Shown in pieces: positions 45,604-55,751 of a stretch of 64,000 nt of DNA. The stretch comes from Pelagibacteraceae bacterium AG-325-E23. GTDB lineage: Bacteria > Pseudomonadota > Alphaproteobacteria > Pelagibacterales > Pelagibacteraceae. The notes under the pieces are model-generated. The model searched no databases and was not told where the DNA came from. It saw only the letters and a program-made list of their open reading frames with translations. The translations under genes and the position numbers were made by a program. The stretch spans positions 1-64,000 of the forward strand of contig QBYG01000004.1 in the NCBI GenBank assembly GCA_003282945.1, read 5' to 3'. Each line of letters starts with the position of its first letter. The first letter of the stretch is position 1.

Positions 45604-46818
45604 ATGAGTAAAATTAAGGTTAAAAACCCCATTGTAGAGTTAGATGGCGATGAAATGACCAGAGTTATATGGGACTTCATAAAAAATAAGCTCGTTTTAA
45701 CTTACCTTGATCTCAAAATTGAGTACTACGATTTAGGAATGGAAAGTAGGGATAAAACTGAGGACAAAATAACAATTGAATGTGCTAATGCAATTAAAAA
45801 AAATGGTGTTGGCATTAAATGTGCAACCATCACACCCGATGAAGCTAGAGTAAGAGAATTTAATCTTAAAAAAATGTGGAGATCTCCAAATGGTACAATA
45901 AGAAACATAATTGGAGGAACTGTTTTTAGAGAACCCATAATTTGTAAAAATATTCCAAAACTTGTGCCCTCATGGACAGATCCATTGATTATAGGTAGAC
46001 ATGCATTTGGTGATCAATACAGAGCTACAGACTTTACAGTGCCCGGTAAAGGTAAGTTAGAAATAAAATGGACTGCTGAAGATGGTTCTGATGAGAGAAA
46101 GTATGAAGTCTTTAATTTTCCTGGACCAGGAATAGCTTTATCTATGTATAATTTAGATAAATCAATAGAAGACTTTGCTAGATCTTGCTTCAACTATGGA
46201 TTAATTAAAAAATGGCCAGTTTATCTTTCTACCAAAAATACAATTTTAAAAAGATACGATGGAAGATTTAAAGATATTTTTGAAGAAGTTTTTGAAAATG
46301 AATTTAAAGATAGATTTGATCAAAATAAAATTACTTATGAACATAGATTAATAGATGACATGGTAGCATGTGCAATGAAGTGGCATGGAAAATACATTTG
46401 GGCATGCAAAAATTATGATGGAGATGTACAATCAGATACAGTTGCTCAAGGATATGGATCTTTAGGTTTAATGACAAGTGTTTTGCTTGCTCCTGATGGC
46501 AAAACAATGGAAGCTGAAGCTGCGCATGGAACAGTAACCAGACACTTTAGAATGCATCAACAAGGTAAAGAAACATCAACAAATCCAATCGCGTCTATTT
46601 TTGCTTGGACAAGAGGGCTGGCTCATAGAGGAAAATTAGATGGAAATGAGGAATTAATAAAGTTTTCAGAGACACTTGAAAAAGTATGTGTTGATTGTGT
46701 TGAAGAGGGATCAATGACTAAGGACTTAGCTATTTTGATAGGACCTTCAACAAAGTATTTAACAACTAATCAATTTTTGGATACTTTAGATGGTAAGCTG
46801 AGACAAAAACTAAATTAA
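45604..46818 (+). CDS. icd: NADP-dependent isocitrate dehydrogenase
   Basis: 404 residues, the eukaryote-like class II NADP-IDH found in alphaproteobacteria. [16 protein letters not shown] at the start, [24 protein letters not shown] near residue 95 with the isocitrate-binding Ser and Arg, and the DMVACAMK region with metal-binding Asp are present, as is the NADP region [13 protein letters not shown]-cycle step to 2-oxoglutarate. It is a single gene whose end overlaps the end of alaS by nine bases. Confidence 0.95.
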   Translation: MSKIKVKNPIVELDGDEMTRVIWDFIKNKLVLTYLDLKIEYYDLGMESRDKTEDKITIECANAIKKNGVGIKCATITPDEARVREFNLKKMWRSPNGTIRNIIGGTVFREPIICKNIPKLVPSWTDPLIIGRHAFGDQYRATDFTVPGKGKLEIKWTAEDGSDERKYEVFNFPGPGIALSMYNLDKSIEDFARSCFNYGLIKKWPVYLSTKNTILKRYDGRFKDIFEEVFENEFKDRFDQNKITYEHRLIDDMVACAMKWHGKYIWACKNYDGDVQSDTVAQGYGSLGLMTSVLLAPDGKTMEAEAAHGTVTRHFRMHQQGKETSTNPIASIFAWTRGLAHRGKLDGNEELIKFSETLEKVCVDCVEEGSMTKDLAILIGPSTKYLTTNQFLDTLDGKLRQKLN

Positions 46819-49473
46819 AGTCTTAATTTTTTCAAAAGCCTCATCAATTTTATCTTTAAATTGGCCTCCTGCTTGTGCAAAATCTTTTCTTCCACCACCA
46901 CCTTTTCCACCAATAATTTCAGATCCTGTTTTAGCAAATGTGACTGCATCATACTTATCAATAAGATCATTTGTTAACCCAACTGCAAGACCTACTTTGT
47001 CATCTAGACTAGCGAAAACTATCACAATTCCTGTTTTTAGCTCTTTTTTTCCGACATCAACCAATTTTCTTAGCTCTTTAGGTGGAAGGTCATCAACTTT
47101 TTGAAATCTTACACTTACTTTATTAACTTTAAAATCTAGAATTATATTTTTTGAGTTATTTTCTAAAATTGAACTAAATTTTAATTGCTCTAGTTGTTTT
47201 GATAATTCTTTAATTAAAATCTTATTATCTTCATTTTCTAGATTTGGTTTGCCACCTAATTTAATTATCTGTTTTGATAAGTCATTAATCATTTCTTCAT
47301 CTTTTTTTACAGATAAGTCAGATAATTTCTCTTTATTTTGTAAAAAACTATTTAACTGATTTTCTCTAAGAGCTTCTACTCTTCTAACACCTGCTGCAAT
47401 TGATGATTGACTAATAATTTTAAATTTTCCAATGTCAGCAGTGTTTCGTACATGTGTACCTCCACATAATTCTGTGGAAAAATACTTTTCTTTCTCATCT
47501 CCCATAGATAATACTCTAACTTCTTCTCCATATTTTTCTCCAAAAAGTGCAAGAGCTCCATTATTTACTGCTTCTTTAGGAGTCATGATCCTTGTTTTAA
47601 CTTCTGACTTTTTTTGGACCATAGAATTAACATAACTTTCTATTTTTTCTATTTCCTGGTCTGAAATTGGTTTCATATGGCTAAAATCAAACCTTAGTCT
47701 ATCTGGTGCTACCAATGATCCTTTTTGTGTAACATGGGTGCCTAATACTCTTCTTAAGGACTCATGCAAAAGGTGTGTTGCAGAGTGATAAGCTCTTATA
47801 TTATTACGTCTATCTATATCAATTTTCATCTCAACATTATCTTTGATCTTTATGTTTCCTGATTTAACTTTGCCGTAATGTACAAATAGATCACCCAGTT
47901 TTTTTTGGACATCTGTTATCTCGAACTTAAAATCTCCAGATATTATTTCACCAGTATCTCCTACCTGCCCTCCAGACTCTCCATAAAAAGGAGTTTGATT
48001 TAAAATAATAATTCCTTCATCATTCTCATTAAGTTCATTTACCTCTTTATTGTCTTTTATTAATGATAAAATAATGCCTTCTGCTTGATCCGTCTCATAT
48101 CCTAGAAATTCTGAAGGACCTAATCGATCTTTAATCGAAAACCAAATATTATCTACCGCACTATCACCTGAGCCTTTCCAATTTTTCTTAGCAAGTTCTT
48201 TGCTTTCTTTCATTAAACTTTGAAATTTACCATCATCAATTGTCAAAGATTTATTTTTTAAAATATCTTGCGTAAGATCCAATGGAAAACCATAAGTATC
48301 ATAGAGTTTAAAAGCTACTTCTCCAGGTAATATCTTGTCTATTTTAGTTATTTCCTCATTCAATATTTTAATACCTCTATCTAAAAGAATTAAAAATTTT
48401 TCCTCTTCCATTCTTAAAGTTTCTTTTATTAAAGACTCAGCTCTCTCTATTTCTGAGTAATTACCTTTCATCTCATCTTTTAAAGTTTTAAAAATATTAT
48501 AAAAAATTGGTTCTTTAGAACCAAGTAGGTGTGAATGCCTCATTCCTCTTCTCATAATTCTTCTTAGGACATAACCTCTTCCTTCATTTGATGGCAAAAC
48601 TCCTTCGGCAATTAAAAATGAACTTGCTCGTAAGTGATCTGCTATTACTCTAAAACTTGCTAAATTATCGTTATTAGGTTGAACTTTTAAAATTTCTGCA
48701 GCAGAGTTTATTATTTTTTTAAAATGATCTGTTTCGTAGTTGTCGTGAGTACCTTGAAGTAATGCAGCAATTCTCTCTAAACCCATTCCAGTATCAACTG
48801 ATGGTTTTGGCAGATTAATTCGCTTATCTTTTGAGATTTGCTCATACTGCATAAAGACTAAATTCCAAATTTCTATAAATCTATCCCCATCCTCATTTTT
48901 TGTTCCTGGCAATCCACCTTCTAAGTGGTCTCCATGGTCATAAAATATTTCTGAACATGGACCGCAAGGTCCCGTTTCTCCCATAGACCAAAAATTATCA
49001 GATGTTGCTATTCTAATGATTTTATCTTCACTTAACCCAGCAATTTTTTTCCAGTAATTAAAGGCTTCATCATCGTCATGGTAGACAGTCACATAAAGCC
49101 TATTTTTATCTAAACCAAATTCTTTAGTTATTAAATTCCAAGCTAGTTCAATAGCTCTTTCTTTAAAATAGTCGCCAAAAGAAAAGTTTCCCAACATTTC
49201 AAAAAATGTATGGTGTCTTGGAGTATAGCCAACATTTTCAAGATCGTTATGCTTACCACCTGCTCTTACACATTTTTGAGATGTTGTAGCTCTTTGATAA
49301 TCTCTATTTTCCAGTCCAGTAAACACATTTTTAAATTGGACCATTCCTGAATTGGCAAACATCAATGTTGGGTCATTATTCGGGACTAAATTGCTAGACT
49401 CAACTATTTTATGATCATTTTTTTCAAAATAATCTAAGAATGCTGACCTGATTTCATTTAATGTTTTAGCCAT
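46810..49473 (-). CDS. alaS: Alanyl-tRNA synthetase
   Basis: 887 residues, full length. The class II catalytic core starts at residue 1 ([23 protein letters not shown]) with GMVQFKN and [10 protein letters not shown]. The editing domain has [11 protein letters not shown] and CGGTHVRNT with zinc-binding His and Cys, and the C-Ala domain with the Gly-rich GGKGGGGR near the end is complete. It charges tRNA-Ala with alanine. It is single, with a terminator of recA upstream. Confidence 0.96.
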   Translation of the reverse strand: MAKTLNEIRSAFLDYFEKNDHKIVESSNLVPNNDPTLMFANSGMVQFKNVFTGLENRDYQRATTSQKCVRAGGKHNDLENVGYTPRHHTFFEMLGNFSFGDYFKERAIELAWNLITKEFGLDKNRLYVTVYHDDDEAFNYWKKIAGLSEDKIIRIATSDNFWSMGETGPCGPCSEIFYDHGDHLEGGLPGTKNEDGDRFIEIWNLVFMQYEQISKDKRINLPKPSVDTGMGLERIAALLQGTHDNYETDHFKKIINSAAEILKVQPNNDNLASFRVIADHLRASSFLIAEGVLPSNEGRGYVLRRIMRRGMRHSHLLGSKEPIFYNIFKTLKDEMKGNYSEIERAESLIKETLRMEEEKFLILLDRGIKILNEEITKIDKILPGEVAFKLYDTYGFPLDLTQDILKNKSLTIDDGKFQSLMKESKELAKKNWKGSGDSAVDNIWFSIKDRLGPSEFLGYETDQAEGIILSLIKDNKEVNELNENDEGIIILNQTPFYGESGGQVGDTGEIISGDFKFEITDVQKKLGDLFVHYGKVKSGNIKIKDNVEMKIDIDRRNNIRAYHSATHLLHESLRRVLGTHVTQKGSLVAPDRLRFDFSHMKPISDQEIEKIESYVNSMVQKKSEVKTRIMTPKEAVNNGALALFGEKYGEEVRVLSMGDEKEKYFSTELCGGTHVRNTADIGKFKIISQSSIAAGVRRVEALRENQLNSFLQNKEKLSDLSVKKDEEMINDLSKQIIKLGGKPNLENEDNKILIKELSKQLEQLKFSSILENNSKNIILDFKVNKVSVRFQKVDDLPPKELRKLVDVGKKELKTGIVIVFASLDDKVGLAVGLTNDLIDKYDAVTFAKTGSEIIGGKGGGGRKDFAQAGGQFKDKIDEAFEKIKTLI

Positions 49474-49522
49474 ATTTAACCAAAATACAGCATTTTTATA
49501 TGATGTCTACACTTCTGAAGGG

Positions 49523-49553
49523 AAAAAAGGCGCCCAATAGAGCGCCTTTTTTT
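49523..49553 (-). terminator. Intrinsic terminator of recA
   Basis: GGCGC (49529-49533) pairs with GCGCC (49542-49546) around an eight-base loop, extended by A/T runs on both flanks so that the minus-strand transcript ends in a U run. It lies 20-50 bases after the recA stop and would end that transcript before alaS. It could also act on the + strand. Confidence 0.85.
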
Positions 49554-49572
49554 AATAACTAAAAGTTATCTG

Positions 49573-50718
49573 CTAATTCTTTTTAGAAGGAACTTCTTCC
49601 TCTTTTTTCTGCGCTTCAAGCTTTTCTTCACTTAAAGGATTGCCTTCAATCTTCTTTGAAATAACACCGGCTTTTTCTCTAATTGCCATTTCAATCTCAG
49701 CCGCAGCTTTTGGATTTTGTTCAAGGTAAAGTTTAGCATTCTCTCTACCTTGACCAATTTTTTCACCTTTGTAAGCGTACCAAGCTCCAGATTTTTCAAC
49801 AATCTCAGCTTTGGCGCCAAGGTCGATTAGTTCCCCTACTTTGCTAATTCCTTTTCCATACATTAAGTCAAACTCAACAACTTTAAATGGTGGTGCAACT
49901 TTGTTTTTAACAACTTTTACTCTTGTTGTATTTCCAACAATTTGCTCTTTATCTTTAATTGCTCCAATTCTTCTAATATCCATTCTTACTGAAGAATAAA
50001 ATTTCAAAGAATTACCTCCAGAAGTTGTTTCTGGACTTCCAAACATTACACCAATTTTCATTCTAATTTGGTTAATAAATATAACCATTGTATTAGTTCT
50101 TGAAATTGATCCTGTTAATTTTCTAAGAGCTTGAGACATTAGTCTTGCTTGAAGACCAACATGGTGATCTCCCATATCTCCTTCAATTTCTGCTCTTGGA
50201 GTCAATGCTGCAACAGAGTCGACTACTAAAACTGACATTGAACCAGATTTAATTAAAGTATCAGTTATTTCTAATGCTTGTTCACCAGTGTCTGGTTGTG
50301 AAATAAGTAACTCCTCTGTGTTAACTCCTAATTTCTTTGCATAGACTGGATCCAATGCATGTTCTGCATCTACAAATCCACAAATTCCACCTGCTTTTTG
50401 CGCTTCAGCAACAACCTGTAATGCTAATGTAGTTTTACCAGATGACTCTGGTCCATAAATTTCAACAATTCTGCCTTTTGGTAGTCCACCTATTCCAAGT
50501 GCCAAGTCTAAACTCAAAGATCCAGTAGAAATGGACTCAATATCCATTGCTTTTTGTTCTCCAAGCTTCATCACAGAGCCTTTTCCAAAGCTGTCTGTTA
50601 TTTGGCTGATTGCTGCATCTAGTGCTTTATTTTTTTCTTTATCTTCCAATTCTTTATCTTTTGTGGATTTCACCACTTTTAAGTTATTTTTAGTCATTTT
50701 TTGCCTCGTTTTTTTCAT
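49573..50718 (-). CDS. recA: Recombinase RecA
   Basis: 381 residues. Walker A is GPESSGKTT at 89-97, followed by the [20 protein letters not shown] strand, Walker [10 protein letters not shown], loop 2 [12 protein letters not shown] and a typical acidic/lysine tail. The N-terminus has about 25 extra charged residues before the usual DAAISQI; an ATG at residue 8 (MTKNN) is an alternative start. It catalyses strand exchange and activates LexA and UmuD self-cleavage. A LexA-box-like operator lies upstream and a terminator downstream. Confidence 0.96.
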   Translation of the reverse strand: MKKTRQKMTKNNLKVVKSTKDKELEDKEKNKALDAAISQITDSFGKGSVMKLGEQKAMDIESISTGSLSLDLALGIGGLPKGRIVEIYGPESSGKTTLALQVVAEAQKAGGICGFVDAEHALDPVYAKKLGVNTEELLISQPDTGEQALEITDTLIKSGSMSVLVVDSVAALTPRAEIEGDMGDHHVGLQARLMSQALRKLTGSISRTNTMVIFINQIRMKIGVMFGSPETTSGGNSLKFYSSVRMDIRRIGAIKDKEQIVGNTTRVKVVKNKVAPPFKVVEFDLMYGKGISKVGELIDLGAKAEIVEKSGAWYAYKGEKIGQGRENAKLYLEQNPKAAAEIEMAIREKAGVISKKIEGNPLSEEKLEAQKKEEEVPSKKN

Positions 50719-50747
50719 TTATTAACATTCGAATCATGAAGATAAAT

Positions 50748-50762
50748 GTACACATTTTGTTC
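50748..50762 (-). promoter_or_regulatory. Candidate LexA box at recA
   Basis: On the minus strand this reads GAAC-N7-GTAC, one base from the alphaproteobacterial GAAC-N7-GAAC box, and shares the run AGAACAAAAT and a trailing ACATTT with the umuDC box. It lies between a -35 TTGCCA (50767-50772) and overlaps a -10 TACATT (50745-50750), 30 bases from the recA ATG. Confidence 0.65.
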
Positions 50763-50805
50763 TCATTGGCAATATTTTTTTAAAATTAGGGCTAGAAGTC
50801 GCTAT

Positions 50806-52104
50806 TTATCTAAGTTTTAAGTACTCACTATTAAGTAAGCCAACTGACTTTATTAATCTGTATTGAGCTAAAAGATAGTTTCTCTCAGCCTCAGCAAGAT
50901 TTATTTTAGCATTTATTAGATTTGATCTTGATTGCAGAACATCAAACGTAGATCTGTTCAGCCCACTCTCATATTCAAAGCTAATTCCCTCATTTGCTAT
51001 TTCTGCTGCTTTAACTTGCGCCTGTACAGCTCTTAAAAAACTCTTTGAAGACTCGAGTGTGGACCAAGCGGCAGTAACTGACTGCGTATTATTTCTATAT
51101 GCGTTTTCAAGCAATAATTTTTTCATACCTTTTACTTGAAGATTTTTATTAACATTTGATTTGTTTTTTCCACCAAACTGAAAAGGCCAACTCACAGTTG
51201 CTTGAAGAACATCTTTTTCTCTTTCATCATAAGTTGCACTTAAATCATCAACATAAGTTCTCTCCAATGATAGTTTTGCTGTTGGAGAAAGATCTGAACG
51301 AGCAATCTTAACATCTAATTCAGATTGTCCATATTCAATATCTGCAATAATTAGTTCTGGGCTTTTTTGTTCAGATGTTTTTTTTGCTTCAGCTAGACTT
51401 GATGGAATAGAAACATCTGCATTGTATATCTTTTTTAATTTTTCATTAATATTGATTGGCCCAATAATATTTTCATAAGCTAACTTACTTGTTACAATAC
51501 TATTTTGTGCTCCAATGAAGCCTGCTTGCGCTCCAGCTAAAGAAGATTGTGATTGGGCTAAATCAGTTGCTGTTATTTGAGCTCTTGAAAGTCTTGCATT
51601 ATCAATTTCAAATTGTCTTTGAAGTAAATCTACGTTTTCCTGGTTAATATTTAATTTTTCGTAAGCAAGAATTAAAGCTGTATAAGCTTCAATTGCTTTT
51701 AAAAATACTTCTTGTTCTTTTTTAATAAGTTGAGCTTCAGACAAATTTAATCCCAATTTGCTTTTTTCGTATTTGGTATCGCGTCCACTACCATCTAAAA
51801 GTGTTTGCTCTAATTTTACAGAAGATGTCATGGGATTTGTATTAGTTATTGAAGCATCAGTACCATTTTGATTTGTAAGTTTATTTGTATCTTCGAAACT
51901 TTTAGTTCCTGTAAGAGTTAAAGTTGGAAAAAAGTCACTTTTTGAAATATTTAAGACTTCTTTTTGAACTTCTAAATTTTTTCTCTCTGCTTTAAGCTCT
52001 AAATTATTCTCATAGGTCTGTTTTAGTGCATCATTTAAAGTTACTGCACTAACTGGTAGTGTAAAGACTATTAAATAAAAGATAATTAAGGATATTTTTT
52101 TCAT
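50806..52104 (-). CDS. TolC-family outer membrane channel protein
   Basis: 432 residues. Signal peptide of about 20 residues (ending PVSAV), then two repeated TolC/OEP helical units, each with LNDALKQTYENN-like starts and the paired periplasmic coiled helices. It would form the outer-membrane duct of a type I or RND system; the window has no partner genes near it. It overlaps the end of the glycerate kinase gene by four bases and so is probably co-transcribed with it, upstream of recA. Confidence 0.88.
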   Translation of the reverse strand: MKKISLIIFYLIVFTLPVSAVTLNDALKQTYENNLELKAERKNLEVQKEVLNISKSDFFPTLTLTGTKSFEDTNKLTNQNGTDASITNTNPMTSSVKLEQTLLDGSGRDTKYEKSKLGLNLSEAQLIKKEQEVFLKAIEAYTALILAYEKLNINQENVDLLQRQFEIDNARLSRAQITATDLAQSQSSLAGAQAGFIGAQNSIVTSKLAYENIIGPININEKLKKIYNADVSIPSSLAEAKKTSEQKSPELIIADIEYGQSELDVKIARSDLSPTAKLSLERTYVDDLSATYDEREKDVLQATVSWPFQFGGKNKSNVNKNLQVKGMKKLLLENAYRNNTQSVTAAWSTLESSKSFLRAVQAQVKAAEIANEGISFEYESGLNRSTFDVLQSRSNLINAKINLAEAERNYLLAQYRLIKSVGLLNSEYLKLR

Positions 52105-53027
52105 TTATTATATTTTATGGATTTAATTTGATGATTTCTATTTAAATTTAATACAACCGACGAATATTTTGGGGCGTATTTAAACATATTTTGTGTGACT
52201 CTTTGGTAAGTCTGCATAAATGTTAACACCTCATTTTTACTCATAACCTTACTATTTGCTTTATTTTTTGAGTTTAATTTAAGCAACTTCTCTTGCTTAA
52301 GTCTCCAACTTTGTAATAATTTGAAGTTACCAGCTTTTAAAAATAACAAACAGTCTAATCTAGAAAATAATTTCTTATATTTTGTTTGTAATTGATGATT
52401 TACATATTTTCTCCATCTTAAATTTTTATCTTCTTTTCTTTCAAGAGGATTAATCGATTTTTTTAAACTTATATTTTTTTCTGCTCTAGCTCCTACACAC
52501 CATCCTTCAAAGATTATAACATCTGGTACTTTTTTTACTAAGTACCAAGACTTTCTTTTTAACCTGTCATCTATTGCCTTATTAAATTTAGGAAGTCTAT
52601 GATGATTAAATCTCTTACTCTTTGTTTTTTTTAAAAGATCAAAGATAAAATTTATGTCGTGAGTACCTGGAACACCTCTGGTCATTAATAAGGGATGAAT
52701 TTTTTTTGACAATTTTACTCTATCTTTTCGAGTTTTATACAAATCGTCAATTGAGATTTTAAAAACATTTAACTTAAAATATTTTGTTAATATAATATTT
52801 AATATTGAGCTAATCGTTGTTTTGCCAGTCCCTTGACCTCCTGCTAAGCCTATTAAGTAAGGTTTAGATTTATTTGTTCTATTATTGATCCAGAAACTAA
52901 TTGGAATTAGAAAAGATTTAATCATCTTTTCTTTATTTTTAAATTTTTCCTTTGTTGTTTCTTGAGATTTTATAAACTTAAAACAGTCTTTACTAACTTT
53001 TTTATAACACTCAGTAATTGATTGCAT
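52101..53027 (-). CDS. D-glycerate 3-kinase-like P-loop kinase
   Basis: 308 residues. P-loop GLAGGQGTGKTT near residue 63, then DDLYKTRKDR and LLMTRGVPGTHDI near 140, and FEGWCVGARA near 175: the pattern of plant-type GLYK/uridine-kinase-like glycerate kinases, which phosphorylate D-glycerate to 3-phosphoglycerate with ATP. A glycerate role would fit glyoxylate/serine metabolism. No neighbouring gene supports it. Confidence 0.83.
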   Translation of the reverse strand: MQSITECYKKVSKDCFKFIKSQETTKEKFKNKEKMIKSFLIPISFWINNRTNKSKPYLIGLAGGQGTGKTTISSILNIILTKYFKLNVFKISIDDLYKTRKDRVKLSKKIHPLLMTRGVPGTHDINFIFDLLKKTKSKRFNHHRLPKFNKAIDDRLKRKSWYLVKKVPDVIIFEGWCVGARAEKNISLKKSINPLERKEDKNLRWRKYVNHQLQTKYKKLFSRLDCLLFLKAGNFKLLQSWRLKQEKLLKLNSKNKANSKVMSKNEVLTFMQTYQRVTQNMFKYAPKYSSVVLNLNRNHQIKSIKYNK

Positions 53028-53034
53028 AAAAAAT

Positions 53035-53403
53035 TTATTTTTTTTGGTCTAAAGGATGATTTTTGCCATCGTTCACTGGCACATCTTCAATTTCAAATGG
53101 CTCCACACCTTCTATACAAGCAATATTTACACCAAATATTTTTGGATTGCTTCTAGGTCTATTATGAGTGTGAATTCCACAAATTGAGCAAAAGTAATGT
53201 TTAGCAGTATTAGTATAAAACTGATAAAGTGATAACTTATCTTCCCCTTTAGTAAGTTTAAAATCATCAGGACCAAGTACTCCAATAATATAACCTTTTT
53301 TTTTGCATATTGAACAATTGCAACGCATAATTTTTTCAATACCACCCAAAGGCATCTTTACCTCTGCTTCTATTGCACCACAATGACAGGATAATTTTTT
53401 CAT
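53035..53403 (-). CDS. GFA-family (glutathione-dependent formaldehyde-activating-like) protein
   Basis: 122 residues. Zinc cysteines in KLSCHCGAIE (CxC), RCNCSICKKKG and YFCSICGIHTHNR make the GFA/CENP-V fold. Proteins of this family were first described as speeding the joining of formaldehyde and glutathione, but many have other or unknown roles. The next upstream gene is a second member. It is followed seven bases later by glycerate kinase. Confidence 0.87.
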   Translation of the reverse strand: MKKLSCHCGAIEAEVKMPLGGIEKIMRCNCSICKKKGYIIGVLGPDDFKLTKGEDKLSLYQFYTNTAKHYFCSICGIHTHNRPRSNPKIFGVNIACIEGVEPFEIEDVPVNDGKNHPLDQKK

Positions 53404-53422
53404 ATTTTAATCTCCTAAAAAT

Positions 53423-53905
53423 TTATTTTTTATTATCTTTTAAATAATTTTTATATCTTTCGTAACTTTCTTTTGGCCAAGTATTTTTTAAATCATACAT
53501 TTTTTCAAAACAATTTGCATCATCAGTAAGTTTTAACCATGGATCTTTATCTTTTGTAAATATATGCGCATCAGGAGGAAAGTTTTCGGAATTATCTAAA
53601 GTTTTAGTTCTAACTGTTGATCGACCAACTGCCGTAGCATAATCTGTATAAATATAAGTACCACATTTGTTACAAAAATAAGCTCTTGAGGTAGCTCCAC
53701 TACCTGCTTTAAGTTCAGTTGATGAAACTTCGCCTTCTATGATTAAAGTGTTATCTAAAACACTCGAATTAATAACATAAGATGATCCAGTTATAATTTT
53801 ACAATCTTTGCAATGACAAGCTTGGGTGAATAAAGGTTTTTCTGTAATTGTATATTTAACTTGCCCGCATATACATCCGCCGGTTAAGTTTTTATTTTTT
53901 TCCAT
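53423..53905 (-). CDS. GFA-family protein (second copy)
   Basis: About 160 residues from the ATG at 53905, giving MEKNKNLTGGCICGQVKY, the standard family start; the frame itself is open 13 residues further. Zinc cysteines are at GGCICG, ACHCKDCK and YFCNKCGTYI. Compared with the 122-residue neighbour it has a longer C-terminus (PPDAHIFTKDKDPWLKL), as in the GFA branch of marine bacteria. Divergent from umuD. Confidence 0.87.
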   Translation of the reverse strand: MEKNKNLTGGCICGQVKYTITEKPLFTQACHCKDCKIITGSSYVINSSVLDNTLIIEGEVSSTELKAGSGATSRAYFCNKCGTYIYTDYATAVGRSTVRTKTLDNSENFPPDAHIFTKDKDPWLKLTDDANCFEKMYDLKNTWPKESYERYKNYLKDNKK

Positions 53906-53973
53906 TTTAATATTTAATCTATTTGTGGTTAAAGTTATCCACATGTATACAATATGTCGTTTCGATGTTCACG

Positions 53974-53994
53974 TTTTGATTCACTTTTGATTCA
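53974..53994. repeat. Tandem 10-base direct repeat, 11-base period
   Basis: TTTTGATTCA occurs at 53974-53983 and again at 53985-53994, one helical turn apart. It lies in the divergent region between a GFA gene and umuD. Two sites on the same DNA face suggest a regulator binding site, but with AT-rich DNA this is tentative. Confidence 0.4.
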
Positions 53995-54019
53995 GTTACA
54001 GACTCAAAATACAACCTGA

Positions 54020-54048
54020 TTGACACTATTGAATAACTTAGATATTAA
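54020..54048 (+). promoter_or_regulatory. umuDC promoter
   Basis: A perfect TTGACA (54020-54025) and TATTAA (54043-54048), 17 bases apart. The expected transcript start, near 54055, lies inside the LexA box just downstream. Confidence 0.65.
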
Positions 54049-54051
54049 TTA

Positions 54052-54066
54052 GAACAAAATAAGAAC
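54052..54066 (+). promoter_or_regulatory. LexA (SOS) box of umuDC
   Basis: GAACAAAATAAGAAC, an exact match to the alphaproteobacterial LexA site GAAC-N7-GAAC. It directly follows the -10 hexamer and ends four bases before the umuD ATG, so bound LexA would block the start of transcription. Confidence 0.85.
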
Positions 54067-54070
54067 ATTT

Positions 54071-54466
54071 ATGAAGCTAACGATACCTTACTATTTACAT
54101 AAAGCTGGCGCGGGTTTTCCGTCCCCTGCCACAGACTATATTGAGGAAGATATCGATTTAAATGTTCATTTAATCAAAAATGTTCCAGCAACTTTCATCA
54201 TAAGAGTTCAAGGAAAATCAATGGTGGATGTTGGAATTAATGATGGTGATCTATTAGTTGTTGATAAAAGTTTAACGCCAAAAAATTTCTCAACAGTTAT
54301 TGCAAATGTTCATGACGAACTAGTTGTTAAAAGTTTAGTTCAAGAAAGAGATAAAAAATTTTTAACATCAGGTTCTAAAGAATTTACAGATCGAATTTTA
54401 ATTAACGAAGATGAAGATATATTTATTTGGGGAGTTGTAACTTATGTCATCCATTCAGTATACTAA
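54071..54466 (+). CDS. umuD: DNA polymerase V accessory protein UmuD
   Basis: 131 residues, S24 peptidase. The RecA-stimulated cleavage site is A14-G15 ([12 protein letters not shown]), with catalytic Ser50 (GKSM) and Lys87 (VVKSL). All three are exactly ten lower than in E. coli UmuD (24-25, 60, 97), so the spacing of the self-cleavage machinery is intact. It regulates translesion synthesis by UmuC. It overlaps umuC by 23 bases, under a perfect LexA box. Confidence 0.95.
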   Translation: MKLTIPYYLHKAGAGFPSPATDYIEEDIDLNVHLIKNVPATFIIRVQGKSMVDVGINDGDLLVVDKSLTPKNFSTVIANVHDELVVKSLVQERDKKFLTSGSKEFTDRILINEDEDIFIWGVVTYVIHSVY

Positions 54467-55721
54467 AAAAATAGCACTTATTGATTGTAACTCTTTTTAT
54501 GTTTCTTGTGAGAGGTTATTCAATCCTAAAATAAGAAAAAAACCTGTTGTAGTTTTATCTAACAATGATGGTTGTATAATTTCAAGATCAACAGAAGCAA
54601 AAGCTTTAGGTATTAAAATGGGAGAGCCTTACTTTAAAGCAAAAAATATTATTGTTAAAAATAAAGTTGAAGTTTTTTCATCTAATTATTCTTTATATGG
54701 AGATTTATCTAGAAGAGTAATGAGAACGCTAAAAAGATTTAACTCTGCTATTGAAGTTTATTCTATTGATGAAGCATTTTTAGACTTATCAAATTTTCCA
54801 GATAGTGAAGTTGAAAAAGTTGGAAAAGAAATTAGGGAAACAGTTTTAAAGTGGACAGGTATTCCAACTAGTATTGGAATTGCTAAAACAAAAACTTTAA
54901 GTAAAGTTGCAAATCATATTGCAAAGAAAAAAAAATCAGGTGTAACAAGTTTGATAGGAATTGAAAATATTGATCCCATATTAGAGAAAGTAGAAATTAA
55001 CGATGTATGGGGTGTTGGAAGACAATTAACAAAATTTTACCATAAAAATGGAATTTATAACGCCAAGCAACTAAAAAATAAATCAAATACATGGGTAAAG
55101 AAAAATTCAAATGTTTTGGGTTCAAGAACTGCAATGGAGTTAAGAGGAATTCCTTGTATTGATATCGAGACAACTCAATCAAAAAGAAAAAGTTGTGTTG
55201 TATCTCGTTCTTTTGGTCAAAGAATTGAAAAATATCAGGAATTAAAAGAAGCAGTTGCAAATTATTGTTTAAATGCATCTGAAAAAATAAGATCTGAATC
55301 TTTAATTGCAAAATCAATTACTGTTTTTGTTAGAACTAGTCCTTTTCAAAGTAGATTTGGATATTATTCAAACTCAAAGACAATAGATTTTGCAATTTCT
55401 ACAAACAACAGCATTGAAATAGTTAAAACTGCCTTAGTTGCTTTAGACTCTATCTTTAAAAATGGCTACCGTTATCAAAAGGCAGGGGTAATGCTTACTG
55501 GTTTATCCAATGAAGATCGTAGTAAGAACCTATTTTATTCTGAAAAAGACGAGAAAATTAAGGGTTTAATGAAGTCTATTGATAATACTAACTACCGGTA
55601 CGGAAGATCTACGTTAAGTCTTGCTAGCGCTGGTGTTCAAAAAAGATGGAATATGAGAAGAGAGCATTCATCTAAAATAGATACTGCAGATTTCTACTTG
55701 CTGCCAACGATTAGAGCTTAG
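54444..55721 (+). CDS. umuC: DNA polymerase V catalytic subunit UmuC
   Basis: 425 residues, Y-family polymerase. The metal-binding [15 protein letters not shown] starts the palm (Asp near residue 14), and SIDEAFLDL near residue 108 gives the other acids. The finger segment [18 protein letters not shown] is typical of UmuC, and the little-finger domain and C-terminal tail are full length. It copies damaged DNA after SOS induction. The ORF overlaps umuD, so the two are made together. Confidence 0.95.
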   Translation: MSSIQYTKKIALIDCNSFYVSCERLFNPKIRKKPVVVLSNNDGCIISRSTEAKALGIKMGEPYFKAKNIIVKNKVEVFSSNYSLYGDLSRRVMRTLKRFNSAIEVYSIDEAFLDLSNFPDSEVEKVGKEIRETVLKWTGIPTSIGIAKTKTLSKVANHIAKKKKSGVTSLIGIENIDPILEKVEINDVWGVGRQLTKFYHKNGIYNAKQLKNKSNTWVKKNSNVLGSRTAMELRGIPCIDIETTQSKRKSCVVSRSFGQRIEKYQELKEAVANYCLNASEKIRSESLIAKSITVFVRTSPFQSRFGYYSNSKTIDFAISTNNSIEIVKTALVALDSIFKNGYRYQKAGVMLTGLSNEDRSKNLFYSEKDEKIKGLMKSIDNTNYRYGRSTLSLASAGVQKRWNMRREHSSKIDTADFYLLPTIRA

Positions 55722-55751
55722 TTCAAAAACATTAAAATAATCTTAATATTT

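Noticed and set aside
50531-50725. Plus-strand frame over the recA start
   Set aside because: Antisense to the conserved N-terminal part of recA and covering its start; no support.
53906-54070. Possible extra small gene before umuD
   Set aside because: The stretch holds the repeat, promoter and LexA box; no frame of useful length has a family-like sequence.
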